Positions 15,728 through 23,964 of a DNA stretch of 64,000 bases are shown here, in pieces; within the stretch, counting starts at the first letter, position 1; the number at the start of each line of letters is the position of its first letter. The notes beneath the pieces were generated by a model. That model worked only from the letters and a program-made list of their open reading frames with translations, had not been told where the DNA came from and did no database searches. The translations under genes and the position numbers were made by a program. Origin of the DNA: Gammaproteobacteria bacterium (lineage in GTDB: Bacteria > Pseudomonadota > Gammaproteobacteria > Steroidobacterales > Steroidobacteraceae); contig VGUH01000012.1 in the NCBI GenBank assembly GCA_016874295.1, positions 1-64,000 on the forward strand. The letters are read 5' to 3'.

Positions 15728-16056
15728 GCAAGGTGGACAGCAGGACCTGGACGATCGCCGAGGCAGGTGCCGCGCTCGCGAAGTCCGGCGCCGAGTTCGT
15801 GACCCTGTTCCAGCAGGGCACGCTCGAAGTCGAGATCTACCGGCCTGTCGGCGTCGACCGACAGCAGCCGCACAAGAAAGACGAGCTGTACGTCATCATC
15901 GCGGGGTCCGGCACCTTCGTGCATGGCCGACAGAGGAGCCCGTTTCACGAGGGCGATACCTTGTTCGTGAAGGCGGGTGTGCCGCACCGATTCGAGGATT
16001 TCAGTCCCGATTTCGCGACCTGGGTATTCTTCTACGGACCGGAAGGCGGCGAGTGA
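15724..16056 (+). CDS. Single-domain cupin protein
   Basis: A 110-residue protein with one conserved cupin barrel. Motif 1 is QPHKKDELYVIIAGSGTF and motif 2 is GDTLFVKAGVPHRFEDFS. The usual first-motif HXH is reduced to a single His followed by K-K-D-E, so metal binding may be partly lost or use Glu. No signal peptide. It is the third gene of the LicD/glycosyltransferase/cupin set; such small cupins can be sugar epimerases/isomerases or sensors. The function is not determined. Confidence 0.75.
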   Translation: MSKVDSRTWTIAEAGAALAKSGAEFVTLFQQGTLEVEIYRPVGVDRQQPHKKDELYVIIAGSGTFVHGRQRSPFHEGDTLFVKAGVPHRFEDFSPDFATWVFFYGPEGGE

Positions 16057-16108
16057 GCCGTCCGACATGCTAAGGTTCAGCCATCATTCGGTCGACCGGA
16101 GGATTGCC

Positions 16109-16492
16109 ATGCGTGTGAACAGGATTCGCCGCGGCTGCGTCGCGCTCCTTAGCGTGAGCGTGATCGCGCTCGGATTGCAGCAGCCGGCCCTGGCGGGCGT
16201 GGTCGGCACAGCCGACGCGGTTGCCGCCGCCCGCGGCGAGAGCCCGCGCGCGACGGTGGACGCGACGCTCGCGCGCGCGGACGTGCGCGCGCAGATGGCC
16301 GCGCTGGGCGTGGACCCGGCCGCGGTCGAGGGCCGGCTCGCCGCGCTCTCGGAACCGGAAATCGCCTCGCTCGCGGCCGAGCTCGAAAGCGCGCCCGCCG
16401 GCGGCGACGCGCTCGCGGTGATCGGTGTCGTGTTCCTGGTGCTGATCATCCTCGAAGTCGTCGGCGTCATCGACATCTTCAAGAAGGCGTGA
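16109..16492 (+). CDS. PA2779-family exported protein
   Basis: A 127-residue protein: signal peptide (basic RVNRIRRG, then VALLSVSVIALGLQQPALA), a mature domain with ATVDATLARADVRAQMAALGVDPAAVEGRL, and a C-terminal membrane span (LAVIGVVFLVLIILEVVGVIDIF) with KKA at the end. This layout and the DxxxVxxRLxxLS pattern match PA2779 of Pseudomonas, which is encoded beside a PA2778-type cysteine peptidase. ATG 16109 has CGGAGGA before it. It overlaps the next gene by 4 nt (GTGA). Confidence 0.85.
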   Translation: MRVNRIRRGCVALLSVSVIALGLQQPALAGVVGTADAVAAARGESPRATVDATLARADVRAQMAALGVDPAAVEGRLAALSEPEIASLAAELESAPAGGDALAVIGVVFLVLIILEVVGVIDIFKKA

Positions 16493-17466
16493 TCCGGCTC
16501 GGGCTGGCGGGCGCGGCGCTCGCGTCGCTGCTCGCCGGCTGCGCCCCCTCGCCACCGCTCGCCGACGGCCTGCCGGCATCCGCCCCGCGCGCGATCGAGC
16601 TGTAAGCGACGCCGTTTTCCCCCCAGGAGGATTTCCAGTGCGGACCGGCCGCGCTGGCGACGCTGCTGGTCGCGAGCGACATCGAGGTCGCGCCGGAAGC
16701 CCTCGCACCGCAGGTCTTCCTGCCCGGCCGCGAGGGCAGCCTCTCGCTCGAGCTCATCGGCGCCGCGCGGCGTCACGGCCGATTACCGTGTGTGCTCGAT
16801 ACGACCGCCGACGAGATGGTGACGGAGCTCGAAGCCGGCCGGCCCGTGCTGCTGCTGCAGAATCTCGGCGTGCCGCGGATTCCGATCTGGCACTACGCCG
16901 TGCTGATCGGCTACGACGCGGAGCGCAACCTCGCGATCCTGCGCTCCGGCGACACCGAGCGCCTCGAGATGAAGTGGCAGCGTTTCGCGCGCGCCTGGCA
17001 CCAGGGCGGGCGCTTTGCGATGACCGTGCTGCACCCGGAAGAAATCCCGCAATACGCGACGCCCGCGCGCTTCATCAAGGCGGCGGCAGGGCTGGAAGCG
17101 GCGGGCCAGCGCCAGTCGGCGCGGACGGCCTACGAAGCCGCGATTTCGCGCTGGCCGGACGAGCCGCTCGCCTGGCTCGGGCTCGGCAACGTCGCCTACG
17201 CGGCGGGTGAGCGCGCAGCGGCGGCCGACGCCTGGTTACGGGCCATCGAGCTCGAGCCCGGCAATGCCGCGGCGCGCAACAACCTTGCCGAGCTGCTGCT
17301 CGATGCCGGCTGCCTGGAGGAGTCGCGGCGCCAGGTGGAGCGCGCCTCGGCGCTCGCGCAGGGCACGGCGCTCGAAGCCGCGGTCGCTGACGGCCGCGCG
17401 AAGATCCGCGCGACCGCGACGCGCGTCGCGCAATGCCAGCTCGCGGACCGCGCCTGGCCGGATTAA
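16489..17466 (+). pseudogene. PA2778-family cysteine peptidase/TPR lipoprotein interrupted by an in-frame TAA
   Basis: The frame starts at GTG 16489 with a lipoprotein signal (LAGAALASLLAGC) and runs to TAA 17466. It would encode about 325 residues: a C39-like peptidase domain (Cys in EDFQCGPAALATLL, His in IWHYAVLIGYD) and TPR-like helices (AWLGLGNVAYAAGERAAAADAW). A TAA at 16603-16605 falls after SAPRAIEL, just before the catalytic-Cys motif. Everything after it stays in frame. The stop separates the export signal from the enzyme. It is either a nonsense mutation or a base-call error; no downstream start would give a sensible protein. Confidence 0.8.
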
Positions 17467-18758
17467 GCGGGTCCGACTCGCCGGCGGACGAATGCGCGGA
17501 GCAGGAACCCGACGGCGAGCACGATCGCGACGTCACGCACCGCCTGCCACGAGGCCGTCGCCACGATCGCGAGGCAGGCGGCGATCGCGAGCACCGCGAT
17601 GACCGTGCCGCCCGGGATCGGCAGCGGCGCCGGGCCGTCGCGGCGGCGCAGCACGATGAGGGCCGCCGCCGTCGAGCCGTGCGCGAGCATGCGCGCGATC
17701 ACGAAGATGGCCAGCAGGTACTTGAATGTGCCCGTGATCGCGAGCAGCCAGGCCAGCACGACGTACACCACGATCGCGACGTGCGGCGTGCGCCAGACGG
17801 GGTGCACCGCCAGCAACTGCCGCGGCAGGTCGCCGGCCTCGGCGAGCGCATAGATGTTGCGCGGCGTGACGAGCAGCTGCACCAGGTTGCCGGCGAGGCA
17901 GGATACGACGGCCGCGGCCGCCATGATGGTCGCGCCCGCGGGTCCCAGGAACGCCTGCGCGACGTCGGCGAGCGGCAGCTTCGAGGCGGCGGTGTCCTCG
18001 AGCACGGCGAAGCAGGCGAGCATCACCAGGAGGTACAGCAGGCAGCAGACGCCGAGGCCGGCCAGGATGCTGACCGGCAGGTCGCGCCGGGGATTGCGCA
18101 TCTCGCCGGCGAGGATGGCCGCGACGTCGAAGCCGAAGCACGCGAACAGGGCGAGCTGGAGCGCATCGGTGAGGCCGTCCGGCGCGCGCGGCTCGCTGGC
18201 CGGCAGGTCGTTCCAGCCCGCGAACCAGAGACCGACCAGCGCGATCGGTACGAGCGGCAGCAGCTTCGCGATCGTGAGCAAGTTCCCCGTCCACGCGGCC
18301 TGCCGGACGCCGCGCAGGTTCAGCACCCCGAACACGAGCGCGTAGAGCGTGAGGCCGGCGGCGCGCGCCAGGGGCTCGCCGAGCACGGGCCAGAGCACGG
18401 CCGCGTAGTCGAACATCACCTGCGCGATCAGCGCGAACGAGGCGAAGCGGGAGACGGTGAAGAGCCATCCGACGCTGAAGCCGGTGAGCGGTCCGAAGGC
18501 GATCCCCGCGTAGACCTGCGGGCCGCCGGTGACCTCGAAACGGCTCGCGACCTCGGCGAGCGTCAGGGCCATGAAGCCGATGACGACGAAGGCGAGCAAC
18601 ACGACGGCCAGGCTCCAGCGGCCCGCGTCGAGCGCGAGCCCCGCCGGCAGCGCGAGCACGCCCGCGCCCACGATCGAGTTGATCGTCAGCAGCGTCGCGT
18701 CGAATCGCCCGAGCCCGCGCAGCAGCCCGGGCGATCCGCCGTCGTCAGGCCCGCTCAA
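17463..18758 (-). CDS. APC-superfamily amino acid permease
   Basis: A 431-residue polytopic membrane protein with 11-12 spans and the APC TM1 motif LTINSIVGAGVLALPAGLA. Other features include GGPQVYAGIAFGPLTGF, a cytosolic loop GEMRNPRRDLPVSI and LVTPRNIYALAEAGDLP. It resembles the same broad group as the permease at 1399 but is not closely similar. The TTG start overlaps the stop of the upstream NTF2-like lipoprotein gene (TTGA), implying a two-gene unit. The end converges on the PA2778-like gene with a 4-nt overlap. Substrate unknown. Confidence 0.8.
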   Translation of the reverse strand: MSGPDDGGSPGLLRGLGRFDATLLTINSIVGAGVLALPAGLALDAGRWSLAVVLLAFVVIGFMALTLAEVASRFEVTGGPQVYAGIAFGPLTGFSVGWLFTVSRFASFALIAQVMFDYAAVLWPVLGEPLARAAGLTLYALVFGVLNLRGVRQAAWTGNLLTIAKLLPLVPIALVGLWFAGWNDLPASEPRAPDGLTDALQLALFACFGFDVAAILAGEMRNPRRDLPVSILAGLGVCCLLYLLVMLACFAVLEDTAASKLPLADVAQAFLGPAGATIMAAAAVVSCLAGNLVQLLVTPRNIYALAEAGDLPRQLLAVHPVWRTPHVAIVVYVVLAWLLAITGTFKYLLAIFVIARMLAHGSTAAALIVLRRRDGPAPLPIPGGTVIAVLAIAACLAIVATASWQAVRDVAIVLAVGFLLRAFVRRRVGPA

Positions 18759-19267
18759 TTGGCGGCGTCGTCCTTCTTCTCGTTCTGGGTACCCGCGTCG
18801 GCCAGCACCCGCCAGCCGTCGGCCGTCTTCATCCAGATGGTGACGAACGCGCCGTCCGTCGCGGGTTCCTTGCCCTCGGCGCCGTCCAGGTCGGTGCGAA
18901 GCGTGCCGAACTCGATCGCGAGATCGCCCGACTGCGCGAGTCGCACCGAGTCCGTCGTCCAGCTGACGACCTCGTTCGGGTTATCCGCGAAGTTCTTCTC
19001 GGCGCTGGCGACGACAGCATCACCGCGTCGCACGGAACCGTCGTAGATGGTCGTGGCGTCCGCCGTGTAGACGTTTCGGATGGACGCCGCGTCCTTGGCG
19101 TTCAGGAAGTTCATCCACTCGGCCGAGCGGCTGCGAATGGCCGCTTCCTCGGCGGCGAGATCCACGGCCGGTGCCGCGGGGGCCGCGGGCGGCTCCTCTT
19201 TCTTCGCACAGCCCGTCGCGACAACACCCGCGGCCAGCAATGTGAGAATCGACTGACCCATGTTCAT
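18755..19267 (-). CDS. NTF2-like (SnoaL/DUF4440) lipoprotein
   Basis: A 170-residue protein. A lipoprotein signal (ILTLLAAGVVATGC) is followed by a proline/alanine linker and an NTF2-like domain: EEAAIRSRSAEWMNFLNAKD, IRNVYTADATTIYDGS, DGAFVTIWMKTADGWRVLAD. This is the DUF4440/SnoaL cone fold that binds small ligands or acts as a ketosteroid isomerase-like scaffold. The mature protein is probably tethered in the periplasm. ATG 19267 has GGAGGG before it, and that site can pair with a CTCCCCG further upstream. It is coupled to the permease gene. Confidence 0.8.
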   Translation of the reverse strand: MNMGQSILTLLAAGVVATGCAKKEEPPAAPAAPAVDLAAEEAAIRSRSAEWMNFLNAKDAASIRNVYTADATTIYDGSVRRGDAVVASAEKNFADNPNEVVSWTTDSVRLAQSGDLAIEFGTLRTDLDGAEGKEPATDGAFVTIWMKTADGWRVLADAGTQNEKKDDAAN

Positions 19268-19272
19268 GGACC

Positions 19273-19305
19273 CTCCCCGGGGTGTCCTTCCGTTGGAACG
19301 GGGAG
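19273..19305 (-). promoter_or_regulatory. Leader inverted repeat that could hide the ribosome binding site of the NTF2-like gene
   Basis: CTCCCCG (19273-19279) and CGGGGAG (19299-19305) can pair across a 19-nt loop. In the minus-strand leader this would involve the GGGGAGGG upstream of ATG 19267. It is a short, GC-rich match and may be chance. Confidence 0.25.
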
Positions 19306-19433
19306 TATACGCGCGCGCATGAACAGCCGGTGATGGCCCGGATTCCGGCTCCGGCCGCCGTCATTTCTTCCAGGCAGAACAGCATCCCCTCCGACCGGTC
19401 ACGGTACCATGGTGCCGTCCGCAGGGGGATGAG

Positions 19434-20162
19434 ATGCCCAGCCAATCGCTGCAACGCCGCCAGCTCAGCCGGTCCAAGATCGAGCTCTTTATCGATTGCC
19501 CTCGCTGCTTCTGGCTGGACGTCGCCCGCGGCATCGGCCGGCCGAGCGGCCCGCCGTTCACGCTCAACAATGCCGTGGACGCCTTGATGAAGGCGGAGTT
19601 CGACCGGTACCGGGCGGCGGGGGAGCCGCACCCGCTGTTCGCCACGGTCGGGCTCGACGCCGTGCCGTTCCGGCACGCCGAGTTGGACCGCTGGCGGAAA
19701 AACTTCACGGGCGTCCGCTGGCGGGACGATCCGACCGGCTGGACGCTGTTCGGCGCGGTGGACGACATCTGGCAGACGCGCTCCGGCGAGCTCATGGTCG
19801 CCGACTACAAGGCGACCTCGCGCGCCGAGATGCCGACCACGCGCACGCTGTACGACTCCTACCGGCGGCAGATGGACGTCTACCAGTTCCTGGTGCGGCG
19901 CCAGGGGCTTCCGGTCAGCAACCGCGGCTGGTTCGTATACACGAACGGCGACAGCCGGGCAGCGCAGTTCGGCGACCGGCTCTCTTTCACGACGGCGCTC
20001 GTGCCCTACGACGGTGACGATGCCTGGGTGCTCGACGCCTTCCGGCATGCCGTCGCGACGGTCGCGCTGACCGATGCGCCGGCGGCGAAGGAAGACTGCG
20101 ACTACTGCAACTATGTGACCGGCGCGTTCGCCGCCGGCCAGGTCAGGGAGACGGGCGCATGA
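19434..20162 (+). CDS. PD-(D/E)XK nuclease-like protein with paired CXXC motifs
   Basis: A 242-residue protein resembling the RecB/Cas4-type PD-(D/E)XK nuclease superfamily. It shows LSRSKIELFIDCPRCFWLD, then WTLFGAVDDIW, then LMVADYKATS (the D...D-Y-K catalytic core) and YRRQMDVYQFLV, in the family order. An N-terminal C-P-R-C and a C-terminal C-D-Y-C could hold an iron-sulfur cluster or zinc. Cas4/AddB proteins place one Cys early and three late, so the pattern is different. No CRISPR or helicase gene is near. It overlaps the next gene (a symporter) by ATGA, which is an odd partner. Confidence 0.7.
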   Translation: MPSQSLQRRQLSRSKIELFIDCPRCFWLDVARGIGRPSGPPFTLNNAVDALMKAEFDRYRAAGEPHPLFATVGLDAVPFRHAELDRWRKNFTGVRWRDDPTGWTLFGAVDDIWQTRSGELMVADYKATSRAEMPTTRTLYDSYRRQMDVYQFLVRRQGLPVSNRGWFVYTNGDSRAAQFGDRLSFTTALVPYDGDDAWVLDAFRHAVATVALTDAPAAKEDCDYCNYVTGAFAAGQVRETGA

Positions 20163-21496
20163 CCGCAGAACTCGGGACCCGGCTCGCCAACCGCATCCTG
20201 TGGGGGCTCCTGGTCGGCGCGGCCGCAGGCGGCATCACGCTGCTGGTCGGCGAGGCATACCCGCCGCTGCTCGACGCGGCGCGGAAATTCGCGACGCTGG
20301 TGCTGGAGCCCATCGGGCAGGTGTTCCTGCGGATGCTGTTCTTCGTCGTGATCCCGCTGGTGTTCGCTTCGCTCGCGACCGGGGTCGCGCAGCTCGACCG
20401 GCTGGCGCAGCTCGGCCCGATGGCCGTGCGCACCTTCATCCTGTTCTTCCTGAACATGGCGATCGCCGTGACGCTCGGGCTCGTGATGATGAACCTGCTC
20501 GAGCCGGGCGCGGCAATGGAGCCGGAGTCGCGCGTTCGCCTGATGGACGAGTACGGCGGCGATGCCGCGGCGCACGTCGCGAAGCGCGCCGAGGCGCCGG
20601 ACGTCACGCCGATGACCATCGTAGAGATGTTCATGCCGCGGAATCTCTTCGGCGCGTTCGTCGGCAACAGCCGCAACGCGCTCGGCGACGTGCTGCCGCT
20701 CATCCTGTTCGCGATCCTGGTGGGGGCGGCGGCCCTGAAGCTCCCGGCCGGGCGGCGTGACCGGCTGCGCTCGGGGCTGTCGCTGGTCAACGATCTGATG
20801 ACCGGCATCGTCCACTTTGCGCTGCGGCTCGCGCCGTATGCCGTGCCGGCGATGATCTACAGCGTGGTGGTCAAGATCGGCTGGGACATCGTGATCGCGC
20901 TCGGCGTGTTCGTCGCCGGCTGCATCGCCATGATGCTGCTGCACCTGTTCGGGACCATGTCGGTTTGGCTGCGGCTGCTGGCGCGGCGCAACCCGCTCGC
21001 GACCTTCAAGCTGATGTGGCCGGTGCTGGCGACGGCGTTCTCGACCAGTTCGAGCGCGGCTTCGCTGCCGGCCGCGCTCGCCGCGGCGCGCGAGGACCTC
21101 GGCGTGAAAGCGCCCGTCGCGGGGTTCGTGCTGCCGCTCGGCACGACCATGAACATGTCGGGCACCGCGCTGTTCGAGGGCTGCGTCGTGCTGTTCGTCG
21201 CCCAGGTGTTCGGCATCGAGCTCGGCTTCGCGCAGCAGGTGACGTTGGTACTGCTCGCAGTGCTTTCGGCGGTGGCCGTGTCCGCGATCCCGGGCGGCGC
21301 CTTGCCGATGGTTGCCGGATTGCTCGCGGCGTTCGGCATCCCGCCCGAGGGCATCGGCATCATCCTCGGCGTCGAACGCCTGCTCGACATGACGCGCACG
21401 ATGGTGAACGTCGGCTCCGACGTCGTGACGACGATCGTGGTCGACCGCTTCACGAAGCTGGAGCACGCGACCGAGCCGGACGCGGTCCGTGCCTGA
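20159..21496 (+). CDS. Dicarboxylate/amino acid:cation symporter (DAACS family)
   Basis: A 445-residue transporter of the glutamate/aspartate/C4-dicarboxylate family (GltP, GltT, DctA). It has about eight spans and two re-entrant loops. Hallmarks are FLRMLFFVVIPLVFASLATGV, the serine-rich hairpin FSTSSSAASLPAAL, the TM7 motif GTTMNMSGTAL, IPGGALPMVAGLLAAFGIP and the TM8 RLLDMTRTMVNVGSDVV. All substrate- and sodium-site motifs appear conserved. It couples solute uptake to sodium or protons. It begins in a 4-nt overlap with the nuclease-like gene and ends overlapping the next small membrane-protein gene. Confidence 0.92.
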   Translation: MTAELGTRLANRILWGLLVGAAAGGITLLVGEAYPPLLDAARKFATLVLEPIGQVFLRMLFFVVIPLVFASLATGVAQLDRLAQLGPMAVRTFILFFLNMAIAVTLGLVMMNLLEPGAAMEPESRVRLMDEYGGDAAAHVAKRAEAPDVTPMTIVEMFMPRNLFGAFVGNSRNALGDVLPLILFAILVGAAALKLPAGRRDRLRSGLSLVNDLMTGIVHFALRLAPYAVPAMIYSVVVKIGWDIVIALGVFVAGCIAMMLLHLFGTMSVWLRLLARRNPLATFKLMWPVLATAFSTSSSAASLPAALAAAREDLGVKAPVAGFVLPLGTTMNMSGTALFEGCVVLFVAQVFGIELGFAQQVTLVLLAVLSAVAVSAIPGGALPMVAGLLAAFGIPPEGIGIILGVERLLDMTRTMVNVGSDVVTTIVVDRFTKLEHATEPDAVRA

Positions 21497-21911
21497 GGTC
21501 CAGCAGGCGGACCCGGCGACGCGCCGCCGCGCGTTCTTCGGTGCGGCGGCGGTCGCGCTTGCGGGCTGGGCGGCGCTCTTCGTGATGCAGGACTGGCTGC
21601 GCGGGCTAGCGGGCGCCGACCCGGTCGCCGCGCGCCGGGCGCTCGAGGACGCGATGATCTGGGGAAGCTGGGCGGCCTGCCTGCCGGTCGCGGTGCTCGC
21701 AACGTGGATGTGGCTGCAGGGCCTCAGAATCTCGCGCGCCGGGCGCTACCCGGCGCCCGGCGTGAAAGTCATCCGCGACACGCTGGTGCTCCACGGCGAC
21801 GCGGCGCGGCTGCGCGGAATCGTGCTGCGAGTGCTCGCGGTCTTCCTCGGTCTGCTCGCCGCAGGCACGCTGATCGCCGTGCACTTGCTGGTCGCGAGGC
21901 TGGAAGCCTGA
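21489..21911 (+). CDS. Hypothetical membrane protein, 140 residues
   Basis: GTG 21489 overlaps the symporter stop. The product has three hydrophobic stretches (FFGAAAVALAGWAALFVM; IWGSWAACLPVAVLATWMW; IVLRVLAVFLGLLAAGTLIAVHLLVA) and a short basic loop with RYPAPGVKVIRDT. No family is recognised. It is the last gene of the nuclease-symporter-membrane protein unit. The lower-GC block begins just after it. Confidence 0.65.
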   Translation: MPEVQQADPATRRRAFFGAAAVALAGWAALFVMQDWLRGLAGADPVAARRALEDAMIWGSWAACLPVAVLATWMWLQGLRISRAGRYPAPGVKVIRDTLVLHGDAARLRGIVLRVLAVFLGLLAAGTLIAVHLLVARLEA

Positions 21912-22019
21912 GTTGGCTCGAGCAGGACGTGCAGAACGAACTATCTCATCCTGCGGATATCCGGTAGGGGCGCATCGCGTCATTCATACTAGGCGCGTTG
22001 GCAGAGTAAGGAGCAAGCA

Positions 22020-22421
22020 TTGTCGTCAGCCATACCCATCGAAGAAGCCAGGATGTGCTTCGCATGTGGACCGGAGAATCCGATTGGCCTGCACATCCGG
22101 TTTGTCCTGACTGACGGGATCTGTACCGGCGAGTTCCGCCCAACCACCAATCATGTCGGCTACAAGGATGCCGTGCATGGCGGCATCATCTTTTCCGCAC
22201 TCGACGACGTCATGGCGAATGTCCTGTACCTGCAGGACATCAAGGCGCACACCGCACGATGTGAAATACGCTATCGACAGGCGCTTGCGGTGGGCGATTC
22301 CATCTACCTGAAAGGCTGGATCGAAAGCCGTCGCAAGCGACTGGTCCTTCTCAAGGGTGAGGCGCGCCTGGCAGACGGCACCCTGGTCGCGGATTCGGAA
22401 GCCAGTTTCATGGTGGCCTAG
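22020..22421 (+). CDS. PaaI-type hotdog thioesterase
   Basis: A 133-residue hotdog-fold protein. It opens with CFACGPENPIGLHIRF, typical of a PaaI/4HBT subgroup, and contains VGYKDAVHGGIIFSALDDVMANVL, where the His-Gly-Gly and nearby Asp form the thioesterase active-site region. It probably hydrolyses an acyl-CoA in the cytosol. TTG 22020 was chosen because AAGGAG lies just upstream. GC content falls from this gene onward. A role in acyl-CoA handling would fit the acyl-CoA dehydrogenase and AcuI-type genes further along, but it is not in an operon with them. Confidence 0.8.
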   Translation: MSSAIPIEEARMCFACGPENPIGLHIRFVLTDGICTGEFRPTTNHVGYKDAVHGGIIFSALDDVMANVLYLQDIKAHTARCEIRYRQALAVGDSIYLKGWIESRRKRLVLLKGEARLADGTLVADSEASFMVA

Positions 22422-22448
22422 GGGCGGCTTCAGCCTTGATCCAGCGGG

Positions 22449-23900
22449 CTACGGCCCTGCGCTGACCGGCGGGCGACGGTGCGACCAGGGCCGGGCATTT
22501 TCCAGCTGCGCCGCCAGGCGGATCAGGGTCGCCTCGTCGCCGAAACGACCCGTCAACTGCACGCCAATCGGCAAGCCCTGGTCGGACCAATGCAATGGCA
22601 GCGAAATCGCCGGCTGTCCGGTCACGTTGGCAATCAGCGTGAAGCCGGTGAAATGGCCGATACGATCGATGTATTGCTTGCGTGCTTCATGCCTGTAGTC
22701 GAAATAACCCAGAGAGACCGGCGGCTGGGCTAGGGTCGGCGTGAGCCAGATGTCGTGATCAGCGAAGAACGCCGCGAAATCGCGGCTACTCTGCTGCAGG
22801 GCTTGCCAGGCGAGCAGGTAGTCGCCCCCGCTTTGCGCCAGGCTCTGCTGATACAACCGCCAGGTTGTGGGTTCGAAATCGGTTTCCTGCGGCGTGAAGC
22901 CGGTGCGTTGCTCCCAGGCCTTGATGGACCATCCGAGGTAGCCGGCCATTACCGCGCTGAAGGAGCGGAATAGCTGGCTGCTATCGACCACGGGTGAAGC
23001 TTCCTCGACTTCGTGACCCAATGCTTCGCACAGGAGTGCCGCGGATCGCGCTGCTGCAGCGCATTCCGGATGTGCCGCTACGCCGGTCAGCGCCACCGTG
23101 CCGAGCCCGATGCGCAGGCGCCCGGGATCGCGACTCACTTCCGCGGCGAATGGCCTTTCCGGCAAGGGCAGAATGTATGGATCGCCAGGCACGGATCCGG
23201 CAGTGGCGTCCAGGATCGCGGCGCTGTCGCGCACTGAGCGCGTCACTACGTGTTCACAGATGATGCCACCGGCAATATCGCCCATGTCCGGGGCCAGGCT
23301 GTTTCGCCCGCGTGTCGGCTTCAGGCCGACCAGGCCGCAACACGAAGCCGGAATCCGGATCGATCCGCCGCCGTCGTTGGCGTGCGCGGCAGCGACCAGC
23401 CCCGCGGCGACGGCCGCGGATGAGCCACCGCTGGAACCACCCGTACCACGGCTGGTATCCCAGGGGTTCCGGGTGGGGCCAAAGCGCTGAGGTTCGGTCG
23501 TTGGTATCAAACCAAACTCCGAAGTATTGGTCTTGCCGAGGACGATCAGGCCCGCCTTCCTGAAGCGGGCGACGAGTACGTTGTCGCGTGGCGAAACATA
23601 ACGGCCGGCGAGGAATCCCGAACCGTCCGATCGCGGTGTGCCAGCGCAATCCGCCACCAGATCCTTCAGCAGGAACGGTACGCCGGCAAAAGGGGAATTC
23701 AGAGCTGCCCGTGTTGCTGCCTCCAAGGCCTGCTCAAAAAGAGGAGTGATGACCGCATTGAGCCCGGGATTGAATCGTTCGATCCGCGCAATCGCGCCGC
23801 TGACCAGCTCGGTCGGCGACACTTCCCTGGCGTGCACGAGGGCCGCCTGCGCCGTGGCGTCAAGAAATGCAATGTCATCCATGGCCATGGCCCGGCCCAT
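22449..23900 (-). CDS. Amidase signature family hydrolase
   Basis: A 483-residue amidase-signature enzyme. The Ser-cisSer-Lys triad is visible: Lys in PFLLKDLVAD, and two serines in GTGGSSGGSSAAVAAG. The family block GGSIRIPASCCGLVGLKPTRGR follows. Such enzymes hydrolyse amides (aryl-, acyl- or urea-type) or act as GatA-like partners; no GatB/C is present. The reading frame is open to 24023. ATG 23900, with AAGG just upstream, or ATG 23888 fits the family N terminus. It is divergent from the transglutaminase-like gene. The substrate is unknown. Confidence 0.88.
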   Translation of the reverse strand: MGRAMAMDDIAFLDATAQAALVHAREVSPTELVSGAIARIERFNPGLNAVITPLFEQALEAATRAALNSPFAGVPFLLKDLVADCAGTPRSDGSGFLAGRYVSPRDNVLVARFRKAGLIVLGKTNTSEFGLIPTTEPQRFGPTRNPWDTSRGTGGSSGGSSAAVAAGLVAAAHANDGGGSIRIPASCCGLVGLKPTRGRNSLAPDMGDIAGGIICEHVVTRSVRDSAAILDATAGSVPGDPYILPLPERPFAAEVSRDPGRLRIGLGTVALTGVAAHPECAAAARSAALLCEALGHEVEEASPVVDSSQLFRSFSAVMAGYLGWSIKAWEQRTGFTPQETDFEPTTWRLYQQSLAQSGGDYLLAWQALQQSSRDFAAFFADHDIWLTPTLAQPPVSLGYFDYRHEARKQYIDRIGHFTGFTLIANVTGQPAISLPLHWSDQGLPIGVQLTGRFGDEATLIRLAAQLENARPWSHRRPPVSAGP

Positions 23901-23964
23901 CCTGCCTTGACGATTCCGCCAAAGGTGCCACAAAGAAGTCGCGGACAGTACAATCCGGGCCGGA

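Noticed and set aside
17433-19046. Long open frame of about 537 codons on the plus strand
   Set aside because: It is highly charged and repetitive (Arg, Glu, Asp, Gln) and lies opposite the permease and lipoprotein genes. This is a high-GC antisense shadow.
19434-20162. Cas4 and a nearby CRISPR locus
   Set aside because: No direct-repeat array or other cas genes were found, and the Cys arrangement differs from Cas4.
21912-22019. tRNA or attachment site at the left edge of the low-GC block
   Set aside because: I could not fold a tRNA cloverleaf, and no matching repeat was recognised at the right edge.
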